Of a DNA stretch of 41,805 nucleotides, positions 30,437-39,373 are shown piece by piece (position 1 is the stretch's first letter; each line of letters starts with the position of its first letter). The position numbers and the translations under genes are program-made. The stretch is from Candidatus Cloacimonadota bacterium. GTDB lineage: Bacteria > Cloacimonadota > Cloacimonadia > Cloacimonadales > WRIO01. The stretch spans positions 1-41,805 of the forward strand of contig WRLO01000025.1 in the NCBI GenBank assembly GCA_009777575.1, given 5' to 3'. The notes beneath the pieces were generated by a model. That model saw nothing but the letters and a program-made list of their open reading frames with translations, was not told where the DNA came from and made no database searches.

Positions 30437-32092
30437 ATGATAAAAATATATTTCATTGTGTTAATTTCAATGTTTATGTTGGTCTATCCAGCCTTTAGTG
30501 AAACTTTGGCAGAACCCCCTTCAAATTTTCACGATCATAATGCAGGATCAGAAGAGAACCCTTTTTTGATAGCAAATCTCGCTAATCTGAGGTGGTTGTC
30601 AGAGACACCTTATTATTGGGCTGGTACAGTGGGAAAACCCAAAAGATTTCATTTTATCCAAACATCTGACATTGATGCCACAGAAACTAAAAATTGGGAT
30701 GATGAATTTATGCCTATAGGAGAATACGCTATGTTACCACATGATGAAGGAAATCCTCCGTTTAATGGAACATATAATGGAAATAATCACATTATCAGTA
30801 ATTTGTTCGTCACTGATCAAATCGGTAACTTATTACCACTTTCAACATTAAATGTTGGATTATTTGGCTATTTATTTGGTGCCGTTATTGAAAATGTAAG
30901 ATTAGAAAACATAACAGTAATCTCATCTGGACCAGAACCTGAATGGTTACCTTTTATTGATTTTTCTGTAGGATCACTAGCTGGTAGAACTGATCAGAGC
31001 ATTATAAGAAACTGTTCAGCCTCAGGTAACATATCAATAAAAATTCCCAAACAAGGTATTCATAGAATATTATATGTCGGTGGGCTGGTGGGACAAGCCG
31101 ATGAATCTCAAATAATACAAAGTTCATTTTCGGGCAAAATCGATGATCAATACTCAGATAGTCTAGTAACTTTTGTGATGGGTGGATTAATAGGCACCGC
31201 TACGAAAAATACTTACATAGAATATTCATATTCTTTGGCTTATATTTATAACCATACTGGAGGCGAGTATAGTCGTATTGGAGGATTGATAGGCAATTTG
31301 AGAGAATCGACTCTACAAAATTCATTTTTTTATGGATTAATCTATGATTATACATATATTGATCCTAATTATAGAGCTGGTTTAGTTGGATACATTATAA
31401 ATTCAAATATAAAGTATTGTTATATAGCATCCGTAGAGTCATTTGTAATTCTTCCTTATATTTTTGCATCGGCAAAGGGTTTTATTGCTGCTTCTGTCGA
31501 ATCAATTGTTAAAAATTCTTTTTGGGATAAAGAATCAACAGGATTTTTAGATGATTTTCCTTGGATTTATATGCCATATGACGAACTAGGTTTATCTACC
31601 GCTGAGATGAAAAACTCCTCGACTTATATTAACGATGGTTGGGATTTTATCGATATATGGGATATAGACCCCGATATTAATGATGGATATCCTTTTTTAA
31701 GAGAGGATATCACAGCAAGTGAATCCGAGACCGGGAATACTATCATTCCATTGATGCAAAGTATAGTCTATCCGAATCCTGTAAGAGATGGAAATGTGAC
31801 TATAAGATTTAGTTTATACCCCCTACAATCCAGCTCACTTTTTCAAGGGGAGATTAAGGGGGGATACGAGACAGAGATACGGATATATAATCTTAGAGGA
31901 CAGCTTGTAAAAAGTTCAAGAGATTTTCAGTCAGTAGATACCGGAAATGTCTTTGTCTGGGACAGAAGAGATGAACATGGACAAGAAATATCATCTGGAG
32001 TATATTTTTATAGAATAACTTCAATCCCAAATGAAAGAAATGACAATTCCAATTTATCTGATTATATTGGTAGATTTGTAATAGTAAAATAA
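30437..32092 (+). CDS. Secreted GLUG-motif protein, tandem duplicate 2
   Basis: A 551-residue paralogue of the preceding gene. The signal peptide and first 60 residues are almost identical, the GLUG middle is diverged (VGGLVGQADESQIIQSSFSG, MGGLIGTATKNTYIEYSYSL and others), and the WDIDPDINDGYPFLRE block and first part of the sorting domain are again nearly identical. The C-terminus then differs, ending ISSGVYFYRITSIPNERNDNSN. Ribosome binding site CGGAGGT precedes the ATG. The pattern of identical ends with a variable middle indicates tandem duplication with later exchange. Confidence 0.85.
   Translation: MIKIYFIVLISMFMLVYPAFSETLAEPPSNFHDHNAGSEENPFLIANLANLRWLSETPYYWAGTVGKPKRFHFIQTSDIDATETKNWDDEFMPIGEYAMLPHDEGNPPFNGTYNGNNHIISNLFVTDQIGNLLPLSTLNVGLFGYLFGAVIENVRLENITVISSGPEPEWLPFIDFSVGSLAGRTDQSIIRNCSASGNISIKIPKQGIHRILYVGGLVGQADESQIIQSSFSGKIDDQYSDSLVTFVMGGLIGTATKNTYIEYSYSLAYIYNHTGGEYSRIGGLIGNLRESTLQNSFFYGLIYDYTYIDPNYRAGLVGYIINSNIKYCYIASVESFVILPYIFASAKGFIAASVESIVKNSFWDKESTGFLDDFPWIYMPYDELGLSTAEMKNSSTYINDGWDFIDIWDIDPDINDGYPFLREDITASESETGNTIIPLMQSIVYPNPVRDGNVTIRFSLYPLQSSSLFQGEIKGGYETEIRIYNLRGQLVKSSRDFQSVDTGNVFVWDRRDEHGQEISSGVYFYRITSIPNERNDNSNLSDYIGRFVIVK
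31818..31869 (+). repeat. In-frame inserted CCCCT...AAGGGGGG sequence, copy 2
   Basis: This is the orthologous segment in the duplicate gene: CCCCCTACAATCCAGCTCAC ... AAGGGGAGATTAAGGGGGG. It was probably present before the duplication. It encodes PLQSSSLFQGEIKGGYE. Confidence 0.45.
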
Positions 32093-32101
32093 GGAGCAAA
32101 G

Positions 32102-33253
32102 ATGAAAACCAAATCATTCTTATTATTTTTCATTTTAATGATAACTCTACCATGCATTGGTAACATCATGATATATGAAAATGATTTTTATCTAACAGAT
32201 GTGATTCAAGTAAACCTAAAAGGTTTACCAAACGAACAACAATTGGAAATTTTTCTCTCCGATTATGACATGTATCTTTCAAATGAAAGATATTATCAAT
32301 GTTGTAATTTATGGTGGTTTCTTTTCAGAGGAGATTTAGTGGACAGAGAATATTTAGCTCAAACCCTAAGTAATGATTCGAGAGTAGCATGGGTGAAATT
32401 AGAAAATCCTCAACCTTTTCCATCTGGAGATTTCCGATTGTTTAATCCGAGATATATAGGAATAATATTCCATGAAAGCGCTTCTGAAAAAAACATTAAG
32501 GATTTCGTAGAAAAGTATTCTGACTACGGATTTCGAGGCTGGGATTGGTGGTTTTGTGACTATAAAAATTTTGATATGTTTTTTAAATTCAACGATAAAC
32601 AGATTTTCGCAGGTGATTTTATGGACATCCTTAGAAATGATGAAATTGTCGAATTTGTGGACTTTTATTATGGTTGGGTTTCAGGTGCATTTCCTATTTC
32701 TTTTCAAAACGGGGTTAATGAAAATGCAGCTATTGAATATTTACTTGACAAATATTCTCAATACAATATTGAAATCAAAATAGAAAGCGCTACTCCGTGG
32801 TTGAAATGGGCAGTTTATTTTGATCATTATGTTGTCGATGAATTTTATCTACTTGAAAAACTAAATCAAGAAAAAAATGTTGGTGGTCATTTTCAAGAAA
32901 TTTACCGTCTTTTGTGTGGAGATGAATCTTTAAATATAAATGATAATATTATTTCACCGATTACGAGCACTTTAGTTTATCCGAATCCTGTACAGAATAA
33001 AGATGCAAACTTTCTTCTTTTTAATTATGATAATCAGAGCAAGTTCTATGAATCTCAAACTACCATCAGTATCTTTAATGTCAGAGGACAGCTTGTAAAG
33101 AGGTCAAATGATTTTCTGACAAAAAATAGTTATAAAGAATTTGTTTGGGATAGAAAAGACGAAAACAATCGATTTGTTCCGTCTGGTGTTTATTTTTTCC
33201 AAATAAAAAACGACTTAGAGACTCATACAGGTCGTTTTATGATACTAAAATAA
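32102..33253 (+). CDS. Secreted protein of unknown function with sorting domain, 383 residues
   Basis: A secreted protein: signal peptide (about 1-20), then unfamiliar domains of roughly 75-80 residues each that look like repeated alpha/beta units: YDMYLSNERYYQ...RVAWVKLEN, RYIGIIFHESASEKNIKDFV...EIVEFVDFYYG, and ISFQNGVNENAAIEYLLDKYSQ...EKNVGGHFQ. The pattern (strand, helix, strand with a residue-aligning NDxxVxxV block) is reminiscent of protease propeptide/inhibitor I9-like folds, and a subtilase follows immediately. The C-terminus is a sorting domain whose last 165 bases almost match the gene at 28526. AAGGAG precedes the ATG. A helper or inhibitor role for the protease is speculative. 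Confidence 0.7.
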   Translation: MKTKSFLLFFILMITLPCIGNIMIYENDFYLTDVIQVNLKGLPNEQQLEIFLSDYDMYLSNERYYQCCNLWWFLFRGDLVDREYLAQTLSNDSRVAWVKLENPQPFPSGDFRLFNPRYIGIIFHESASEKNIKDFVEKYSDYGFRGWDWWFCDYKNFDMFFKFNDKQIFAGDFMDILRNDEIVEFVDFYYGWVSGAFPISFQNGVNENAAIEYLLDKYSQYNIEIKIESATPWLKWAVYFDHYVVDEFYLLEKLNQEKNVGGHFQEIYRLLCGDESLNINDNIISPITSTLVYPNPVQNKDANFLLFNYDNQSKFYESQTTISIFNVRGQLVKRSNDFLTKNSYKEFVWDRKDENNRFVPSGVYFFQIKNDLETHTGRFMILK

Positions 33254-33265
33254 ATGGAGGATAAT

Positions 33266-36200
33266 ATGAAAAATTTCAAATCTATTTTTATATCAATAGT
33301 GTTTTTATTGATCTATACCTTTAGCTTTGCATTTGTATGGGTTTCTGGAGAACTTATTGTTGAATTAAAGGACAATGATACTGTGGGATTTCTCTCGAAA
33401 TATTCCACTTATGAAATGATAGAAAAAGAACATCTATCTGTGGATTTTAATCTCTGGATTTTTTCTCACAACGATGACATTATCTCCTCAATGGATTTAT
33501 TGAGTATTGTTCGCTTTGATGAAAATGTTAAATCAGTTAGTTTAAACTACTATACCGACAGATACTTAGATGAACCAGATTTTTTTGAAATACCATTGGT
33601 TAATCCTCCCATAGATCCAGATGGTCCAAATGACACATATTTTTATTGGCAGTGGGCTTTGAAAAACAGAGGTTTAGCATTCCATGGAGTAGATGGTGTG
33701 ATTGGTGCTGATATAAGTGCAAATGGTGCCTGGGGCTTACTCGAATCACTTCCGGATATTAACTCAAGAGAGATTTATGTAGCTATTGCAGATATAGGCT
33801 ACGATTTTGAAAATGTACATGACGATCTAGAATGGTACATACCCTCTACACTCACAATCATTCCTACTAGTCCTGCAGAAGGCGGAACAATACATGCAAC
33901 ACGAGTAGGTGGTATAGTCTCTGCCAAAGGAAACAATGCTATTGGTGTCTCAGGGCTGGGTGGTGGTATCGTAGATATTATACCGATTGCTTTAAACAAT
34001 GATAATGATCACCTACAATATGTTCTAGACCAAAGGAGACTATATAATACCACAAATGGAGCAGAAGGGAAATTTATTGTTGCAGTAAATTATTCATGGA
34101 GCGGGTATGAGAATTTTCTTCGGTTCCAACATGCTCCTCGAGATACAACTCGTTATAGAATAATCAGTGAACTAAACGATGCGGGTGTTCTTTTTATATG
34201 GGGAGCTGGAAACTCACCATCAGGTCAGCCTGGTATTTACAATCCTTATGATGCGAGTCTTTCTACTTGTCCACAAAACATAATCGGAGTTGCAGGAACT
34301 ACCCATACAGATGAATTGTGGGATAGATCAGCATGGGGAGAAAAATCAGTTCATCTTGCAGCACCAGCAAGGGCGACCTGGACAACAGATATAGTAAATG
34401 GTTATATTGAAACTTCTGGTGGAACTTCAATAGCAGCACCTCATGTGGTAGGTGTCATTGCTTTGATGTATCATGCAGCTAGTGACGAATTACTTGATGT
34501 ATACAGCAAGTTCCCACAGGAGTTAGCACTAACAATGAAAAACTTTCTGCTTTCAGGTGTAGATATATTACCTAACTTAATAGATAAAACAATCAGTGGT
34601 GGTCGCCTCAACGCATATAACGCTGTAAATAATGTGATAAACTATCATCCCATTGCACTCAATATCACCGATAATACATCGATATCAAATCAAACAATTA
34701 TTTTGGATAAATTTTATGTGATAAATAACTCTGCTACTCTTACCATAACAAATTGTCATATAAAAAGCTCAAATACTGAACGCACATATGGCTTTGATGT
34801 TCGTTCAGGCAGTTTAATTTTCGAGAATTGCACATTTGACATGCAAGACTGGGATTTTTTGAGAGTATCAGGAACTGGTAATTCTATATCTATCGTCAAC
34901 AGTACTTATAATCAAAATCGCATGGGCAGAGTAGCAGTGTTTCAAGGAGCAAATTTTTCAATGCTCAAATCACGATTGAATTTTTATGATGGTCGTATCC
35001 AAGTTTCAGGTTATCATAGTAGGTTTGATCTACTGCCCAATAGCAACATAACATTCACAGATGGTAGAATAGATATCCAAAACAATGCAATAATGTCTTT
35101 ATCGTCATCATTACTAAATTTATACAATCTTAGCACTTTTAGATTGTCAGATTTTTCATCTTTAGAAGTGGATAATGCCTCTGGAATAGGTTTTTTAGGA
35201 CCAGAGTTTACAGGAGTTTCAATACGCCCACCAAGTTTAAGACTTGAGCTTACTGGGAAAAGTCGGGTTAGTGTATTTGCTCAAAGCAGTTTTTATACCT
35301 CTGGGTATGTAGATATTCGTGGTGAGACCTCATCAGGATTGTTTCGCGGGGATTTTGATTATTCGGAGATAAGTCCTTTTAATTATAATTATGATATACC
35401 GGGTGACCATATATATATCGCAGAAAGTCATGTAGAAATGTGGGCTGGACTATTGATTACAAATATGACAGATCAGCCAGCTGCTGGTAGATGGGATGGA
35501 ATCACAATCATAAATTCTCGACCAGAAATCACAGGATATCAATATCCGAGTTTGATATATGGGGATCCTAACCATGATATTATTGTGAGTAATATCCATT
35601 TTTTTCAAATCATCAATAGTGAAATGGATATAAATTATTTTCGGATGAATAGATGCGGAAGAATGAATATTGTCAACAATTCACAAGTAAACATGGTAAA
35701 TTTCCATTATGGAGTAAGTTCCGAAGGTCTTTTTGTAGGTGGTGGGAATAGTAGTATAAAAATAACTAACCCCAATACAACTTCTTATCAAATTGTCTTA
35801 AATCAAAATTCAAGTGGTATTTCTTTTCATCATACTACAGGTAACAATATATTAGATGGCGTTTGGATAGCTAACAATGCAGGCTCTGGAATAGAACTCA
35901 TCTCTGCAAAAGTTACCGTTCGCAATAGCACTATTCAAAATAACAATCAATGGGGTATATCCAGCCTCAGTCAAAGTTCGAGTATCATCTCGAGTAACAC
36001 TAAAATCCATTCCAATGGTTTTGCGGAGACGGTAGCTATGGGAGATGCTTTTATGATTTTTTCCTTGGATCAACCCAATGATCCGAAACCCCATATCTAT
36101 GACAACAATCCACCGCTAGTAGCTCCAGATCAATATCTACTAATGGCTTTGGGGCAAATACATCCACGCGGGGTAGACCTTGGTCAATTAAACATAGCTA

Positions 36201-37051
36201 TGAGTGACTCGACAAGATTTTATCCATCGCGTCGAAGTTTTCGGGACAGAATGTCAACACAACGACCAGCAGTTCTTTTTGAAGAGGCTATATCTCTGAT
36301 TTTAAACAGTGAATACGAAGAGGCTTATGCCCAGATGAGGATGATAGTCACAGATTATCCAGAAACAGAACATGCGAGAATGGCTTTGCATCAGTTACCA
36401 TCATTAGTGAGTGCCACTAGAGGAGATTATGTTGAGTTAATGGACTTTCTCTCTCAACAGCAGAACCAGAATTTGGTTTTGGCATCTCAAAATGTCCATG
36501 CTCAAATTATGGTTACTCTACAAATATTTAATGAAGCAATACTAATGTATGAAATATTGTTACAAGACCCTCCGGATGAAATAACTCAGCTTCATTATGA
36601 GTTGCAACAAGCATATAGCTATTTTATGTCTGTGATATTCGGTTCCAGGTCACAACCAGAAGTATCTCGCCATAAACCAAGAACTTATCAAGAATATTCA
36701 GAAATCAAAAATAATCTTTTGAGTTTGATGTTTGATATTGAAGAAACAAACAAGGAAAACGATATTCCGGAGTTTTATGAATTGTCTTTGAGTAATATTC
36801 CCAATCCTTTCAATCCGGAGACGAGAATATTGTTTACTGTTCCCAAAGATGGAGTTGTGAGTATAGATATTTTTAATATCAGAGGTCAACGGGTTCGGAA
36901 TTTGATGAAAGAAGAGTTTTCTGCAGGTCAATATGAAATAATCTGGAATGGCACAAGCGACAATGGTCGACAAGTAGCAAGTGGAGTATATTTTTATCGA
37001 CTGCAAGCTGGAGGTGAGAGTATCACCAGAAGGATGGTGTTGTTGAAATAG
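33266..37051 (+). CDS. Secreted subtilisin-like (S8) protease with beta-helix and sorting domain
   Basis: A 1261-residue secreted protein. Signal peptide about 1-23; propeptide-like region 24-100 (VSGELIVELKDND ... FDENVKSVSLN). The S8 catalytic triad is visible: Asp176 in VAIADIGYD, His210 in IHATRVGG (usually HGT, here HAT) and Ser388 in GGTSIAAPHVVG, with oxyanion Asn316 in WGAGNSP. A right-handed beta-helix of Asn/Ile-rich short repeats covers about 470-940. A helical, TPR-like region follows (about 1010-1150), then the IPNPFNPETRILF ... GVYFYRLQAGGE ... MVLLK sorting domain. I start at 33266, where GGAGG lies 5 bases upstream; the first in-frame ATG at 33254 overlaps the ribosome binding site. 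It lies directly after the 383-residue gene. Confidence 0.88.
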   Translation: MKNFKSIFISIVFLLIYTFSFAFVWVSGELIVELKDNDTVGFLSKYSTYEMIEKEHLSVDFNLWIFSHNDDIISSMDLLSIVRFDENVKSVSLNYYTDRYLDEPDFFEIPLVNPPIDPDGPNDTYFYWQWALKNRGLAFHGVDGVIGADISANGAWGLLESLPDINSREIYVAIADIGYDFENVHDDLEWYIPSTLTIIPTSPAEGGTIHATRVGGIVSAKGNNAIGVSGLGGGIVDIIPIALNNDNDHLQYVLDQRRLYNTTNGAEGKFIVAVNYSWSGYENFLRFQHAPRDTTRYRIISELNDAGVLFIWGAGNSPSGQPGIYNPYDASLSTCPQNIIGVAGTTHTDELWDRSAWGEKSVHLAAPARATWTTDIVNGYIETSGGTSIAAPHVVGVIALMYHAASDELLDVYSKFPQELALTMKNFLLSGVDILPNLIDKTISGGRLNAYNAVNNVINYHPIALNITDNTSISNQTIILDKFYVINNSATLTITNCHIKSSNTERTYGFDVRSGSLIFENCTFDMQDWDFLRVSGTGNSISIVNSTYNQNRMGRVAVFQGANFSMLKSRLNFYDGRIQVSGYHSRFDLLPNSNITFTDGRIDIQNNAIMSLSSSLLNLYNLSTFRLSDFSSLEVDNASGIGFLGPEFTGVSIRPPSLRLELTGKSRVSVFAQSSFYTSGYVDIRGETSSGLFRGDFDYSEISPFNYNYDIPGDHIYIAESHVEMWAGLLITNMTDQPAAGRWDGITIINSRPEITGYQYPSLIYGDPNHDIIVSNIHFFQIINSEMDINYFRMNRCGRMNIVNNSQVNMVNFHYGVSSEGLFVGGGNSSIKITNPNTTSYQIVLNQNSSGISFHHTTGNNILDGVWIANNAGSGIELISAKVTVRNSTIQNNNQWGISSLSQSSSIISSNTKIHSNGFAETVAMGDAFMIFSLDQPNDPKPHIYDNNPPLVAPDQYLLMALGQIHPRGVDLGQLNIAMSDSTRFYPSRRSFRDRMSTQRPAVLFEEAISLILNSEYEEAYAQMRMIVTDYPETEHARMALHQLPSLVSATRGDYVELMDFLSQQQNQNLVLASQNVHAQIMVTLQIFNEAILMYEILLQDPPDEITQLHYELQQAYSYFMSVIFGSRSQPEVSRHKPRTYQEYSEIKNNLLSLMFDIEETNKENDIPEFYELSLSNIPNPFNPETRILFTVPKDGVVSIDIFNIRGQRVRNLMKEEFSAGQYEIIWNGTSDNGRQVASGVYFYRLQAGGESITRRMVLLK

Positions 37052-37126
37052 AATTTTGAGGAAACACAGATTTCAATGATTTTCTCTGATATTCGCGAGT
37101 TTTAAAATCAAATTATTTTTATACAA

Positions 37127-37150
37127 GAGGGGGTGTAAACTCCCTCAATT
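37127..37150 (+). terminator. Rho-independent terminator after the protease
   Basis: The inverted repeat GAGGG...CCCTC around a loop of about ten bases is followed by AATTTT, 75 bases past the protease stop. The stem is short, so strength is uncertain. Confidence 0.5.
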
Positions 37151-37156
37151 TTATTA

Positions 37157-37194
37157 TGTAAGCCACCGCTAGCCTCGGGTCGCGGTGGCTTACA
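37157..37194. repeat. Perfect 13-bp inverted repeat with 12-base loop
   Basis: TGTAAGCCACCGC (37157-37169) is exactly complementary to GCGGTGGCTTACA (37182-37194). The loop contains CCTCGGG. There is no T-run after it. It could be an additional terminator, an RNA-stabilising hairpin, or a REP-like element. Confidence 0.8.
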
Positions 37195-37211
37195 AATAAG
37201 TTCAGATATAT

Positions 37212-37305
37212 ATTGGTAAAATTATTTTTATTGACAAAAACAACCTATTGTATATTTTGTCTCGTATTATGTATATGGATTTAATATTAGCTTTTTATAG
37301 CTCCT
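37212..37305 (+). repeat. 94-bp duplicated upstream block, copy B
   Basis: The partner of 28305-28398 with one difference, placed about 60 bases before the epimerase start. TTGACA lies at 37231-37236. Confidence 0.9.
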
Positions 37306-37367
37306 TAGTGTTATTAAATTTAAAGATATAGCTGTAAAATCATCGACAGCGAAGAAAGATAAAAATT

Positions 37368-38447
37368 ATGTTCAAAAAAAAAAGAAAAGTACTATTAACT
37401 GGCTTAACAGGTTTTATTGGAAAACACACTGCAAGAAAGATATATCAAAAATTTGATATAACTGCAATAGTAAGACCGGGAACACCCAAAAGTGCTTATT
37501 CCGAATTTGAAGCTGATGTAAAGATCGTCAAATTAAATCTATCAGATAGAGAGCGTTTAAAAGTCTTTTTAGACACGCAGACCTTTGATTTTATCCTCCA
37601 TATCGGAGCATTAAGGGGAGGCAGACAATTTGATTCTACAGAATTTATGAGAGCGAATGTGATTGCTACGGAAATATTAATAGCAAATGCCATAAAAAAC
37701 AATTCTAAATTTATCTTTTGTTCTTCAGTTGGTGTATATGGCACTATTCCGCTTGAATTACCAGCAAACCTTTATACACCATATCAAGATGACAATTTGT
37801 ATCATAAAACAAAAATACAGTGTGAGCAGATCATTAAAAAAGCAATCTATGAAAAAAAGTTGATAGCTTGTATAGTCCGACCTTCGATAACTTATGGAAC
37901 TGATGACATAGGTTTTCCCTATACATTGACCAAACTTGTTGATAAAAAAAGGTTATATTTACCTAAAAAACCTATTTTTATTCATTTATTAAATGTTGAC
38001 ACCTTGTCAGAAGTTTTTAAAAAACTCCTAGACAGGGGGTTTACTTCAGGGAAAATATGGAATGTAGCAGACAAAAAAGAAGTTTGTCTCCAACAATTAG
38101 CAGATTTTATCCATAATCGACTGCATGAAATCAGGGCATTGAAGGCAAAAGAAAACATGCCCGTTCCTGAAGATTTAAATACTACTCCTGAGCCTATTGA
38201 AACAAAAGCGGCGTTCCGGCCTTACCCGACCAAAAAACTCATTGATAAAAGTTTTTTTGATTTTTCTGTAAAAATGGCAAAATTATTTAAAGATGAATTA
38301 TGGACATCGCGTCTAGAACTTATCTCCAAAAGCTGGTATTATGATGTTAATAGTATTTATGAAGAGCTGAATATTGAAACTTATAATACTATCCCTGATT
38401 TTGGGAATGTGGTTGACTGGTATTTTGATCAAGAGGAAGCTCAATGA
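37368..38447 (+). CDS. NAD-dependent epimerase/dehydratase (extended SDR)
   Basis: A 359-residue extended short-chain dehydrogenase. The nucleotide-binding loop is TGLTGFIG (11-18), the catalytic Ser lies in FCSSVGVYG (about 117-125), and Tyr145/Lys149 form the YxxxK motif in LYHKTKIQ. VRPSITYG follows as a substrate-side motif. Such enzymes act on nucleotide sugars or steroid-like and isoprenoid-linked substrates. The C-terminal 100 residues (from about 260) are not typical of simple sugar epimerases. It may work with the nearby methyltransferase and flippase in cell-surface polymer biosynthesis, but this is only inferred from neighbours. Confidence 0.85.
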   Translation: MFKKKRKVLLTGLTGFIGKHTARKIYQKFDITAIVRPGTPKSAYSEFEADVKIVKLNLSDRERLKVFLDTQTFDFILHIGALRGGRQFDSTEFMRANVIATEILIANAIKNNSKFIFCSSVGVYGTIPLELPANLYTPYQDDNLYHKTKIQCEQIIKKAIYEKKLIACIVRPSITYGTDDIGFPYTLTKLVDKKRLYLPKKPIFIHLLNVDTLSEVFKKLLDRGFTSGKIWNVADKKEVCLQQLADFIHNRLHEIRALKAKENMPVPEDLNTTPEPIETKAAFRPYPTKKLIDKSFFDFSVKMAKLFKDELWTSRLELISKSWYYDVNSIYEELNIETYNTIPDFGNVVDWYFDQEEAQ

Positions 38448-38478
38448 CAGAAAAATGATTTCTGTTATTTAATTTATT

Positions 38479-39327
38479 ATGGCTATACCTATACTTCATT
38501 TTTGGGAAAAATACTTCGACAATCCTGATGAGGGATTGGGATCGACATATGAAAGGTTTATAATCAATGATATTTTGTTTAAAATAGTAAAGCATTATAG
38601 AATAAAAAATGCTATAGAGACGCCTTCATTCGGTTTCACAGGACTTTCAGGCATTAATAGCATGGGATTAGCTACGAAAAAAGTTGATATGACCATTACA
38701 GATTCAGACCTCAAAAGGCTTGAAATGATAAAAAATATATGGTCAGAAACAGATTTAAATGCTAAATTTGATTTTATTCAAGACTACTCAAAATTACCTT
38801 ATAATGACAATTGTTTTGATATGGCTTGGAACTTTTCAGCTTTGTGGTTTGTCCATGATTTAGAAAAATTTCTAACAGAATTATCCCGAATTTCCTCAAA
38901 AATTATTTTATTAATAGTTCCCAATAGGACAGGTATAGGCTATATACACCAAAAATATAAAGGTAAAAAAGATTTAATGATTTCATTTAAAGAAGAAAAT
39001 ATTATTCCTAAAAATTTTATAGTACCTTTGGAAAAAATGAATTGGAAACTAATGCATGATTCATTGATAGATTGCCCTTTATGGCCTGATATCGGAATGA
39101 GCAAAGAAGATTTTTTATCCAATATTTTTTATCCTTTTTTTAAAAAAGAAAATAAATATTCCAATCATCATTCTCAGTTATCAATAATAAATTTTTACAA
39201 AGGAAATGATGTAGCTATAAAAAATAAAGTTCTAAAATATAATTTTTTTGAAAACCATGCTCCAGAAGTTTTTAAAAAAATCTGGTCACATCATCATTAT
39301 TATTTATTTTTAAAGAAAAAAAGTTAA
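38479..39327 (+). CDS. Class I SAM-dependent methyltransferase-like protein
   Basis: A 282-residue protein with a methyltransferase-type order: a modified glycine loop (ETPSFGFTGLSGINSMG, about 49-65), an acidic strand end (DMTITDSD), and the UbiE/Methyltransf_11-like segment KLPYNDNCFDMAWNFSALWF, followed by a helix and strand (KIILLIVPNR). The glycine loop departs from the usual E/DxGxGxG form, so SAM binding is probable, not certain. The C-terminal 100 residues are Lys/Asn-rich. No ribosome binding site is obvious at the ATG 31 bases after the epimerase. It may act on a lipid or sugar product of the same operon. Confidence 0.7.
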   Translation: MAIPILHFWEKYFDNPDEGLGSTYERFIINDILFKIVKHYRIKNAIETPSFGFTGLSGINSMGLATKKVDMTITDSDLKRLEMIKNIWSETDLNAKFDFIQDYSKLPYNDNCFDMAWNFSALWFVHDLEKFLTELSRISSKIILLIVPNRTGIGYIHQKYKGKKDLMISFKEENIIPKNFIVPLEKMNWKLMHDSLIDCPLWPDIGMSKEDFLSNIFYPFFKKENKYSNHHSQLSIINFYKGNDVAIKNKVLKYNFFENHAPEVFKKIWSHHHYYLFLKKKS

Positions 39328-39373
39328 AAAAAATTATTATAGAATGTGAAAAAGAATTCAATGGTTATATAAT

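Larger units (their letters stand above)
37052..37367. other. Intergenic region, 316 bases, with terminator, inverted repeat and duplicated block
   Basis: It holds a likely terminator (37127-37150), a perfect 13-bp inverted repeat (37157-37194) and copy B of the duplicated 94-bp block (37212-37305). The remaining bases up to the epimerase start have a poor ribosome binding site (GAAGAAAG). Confidence 0.6.
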
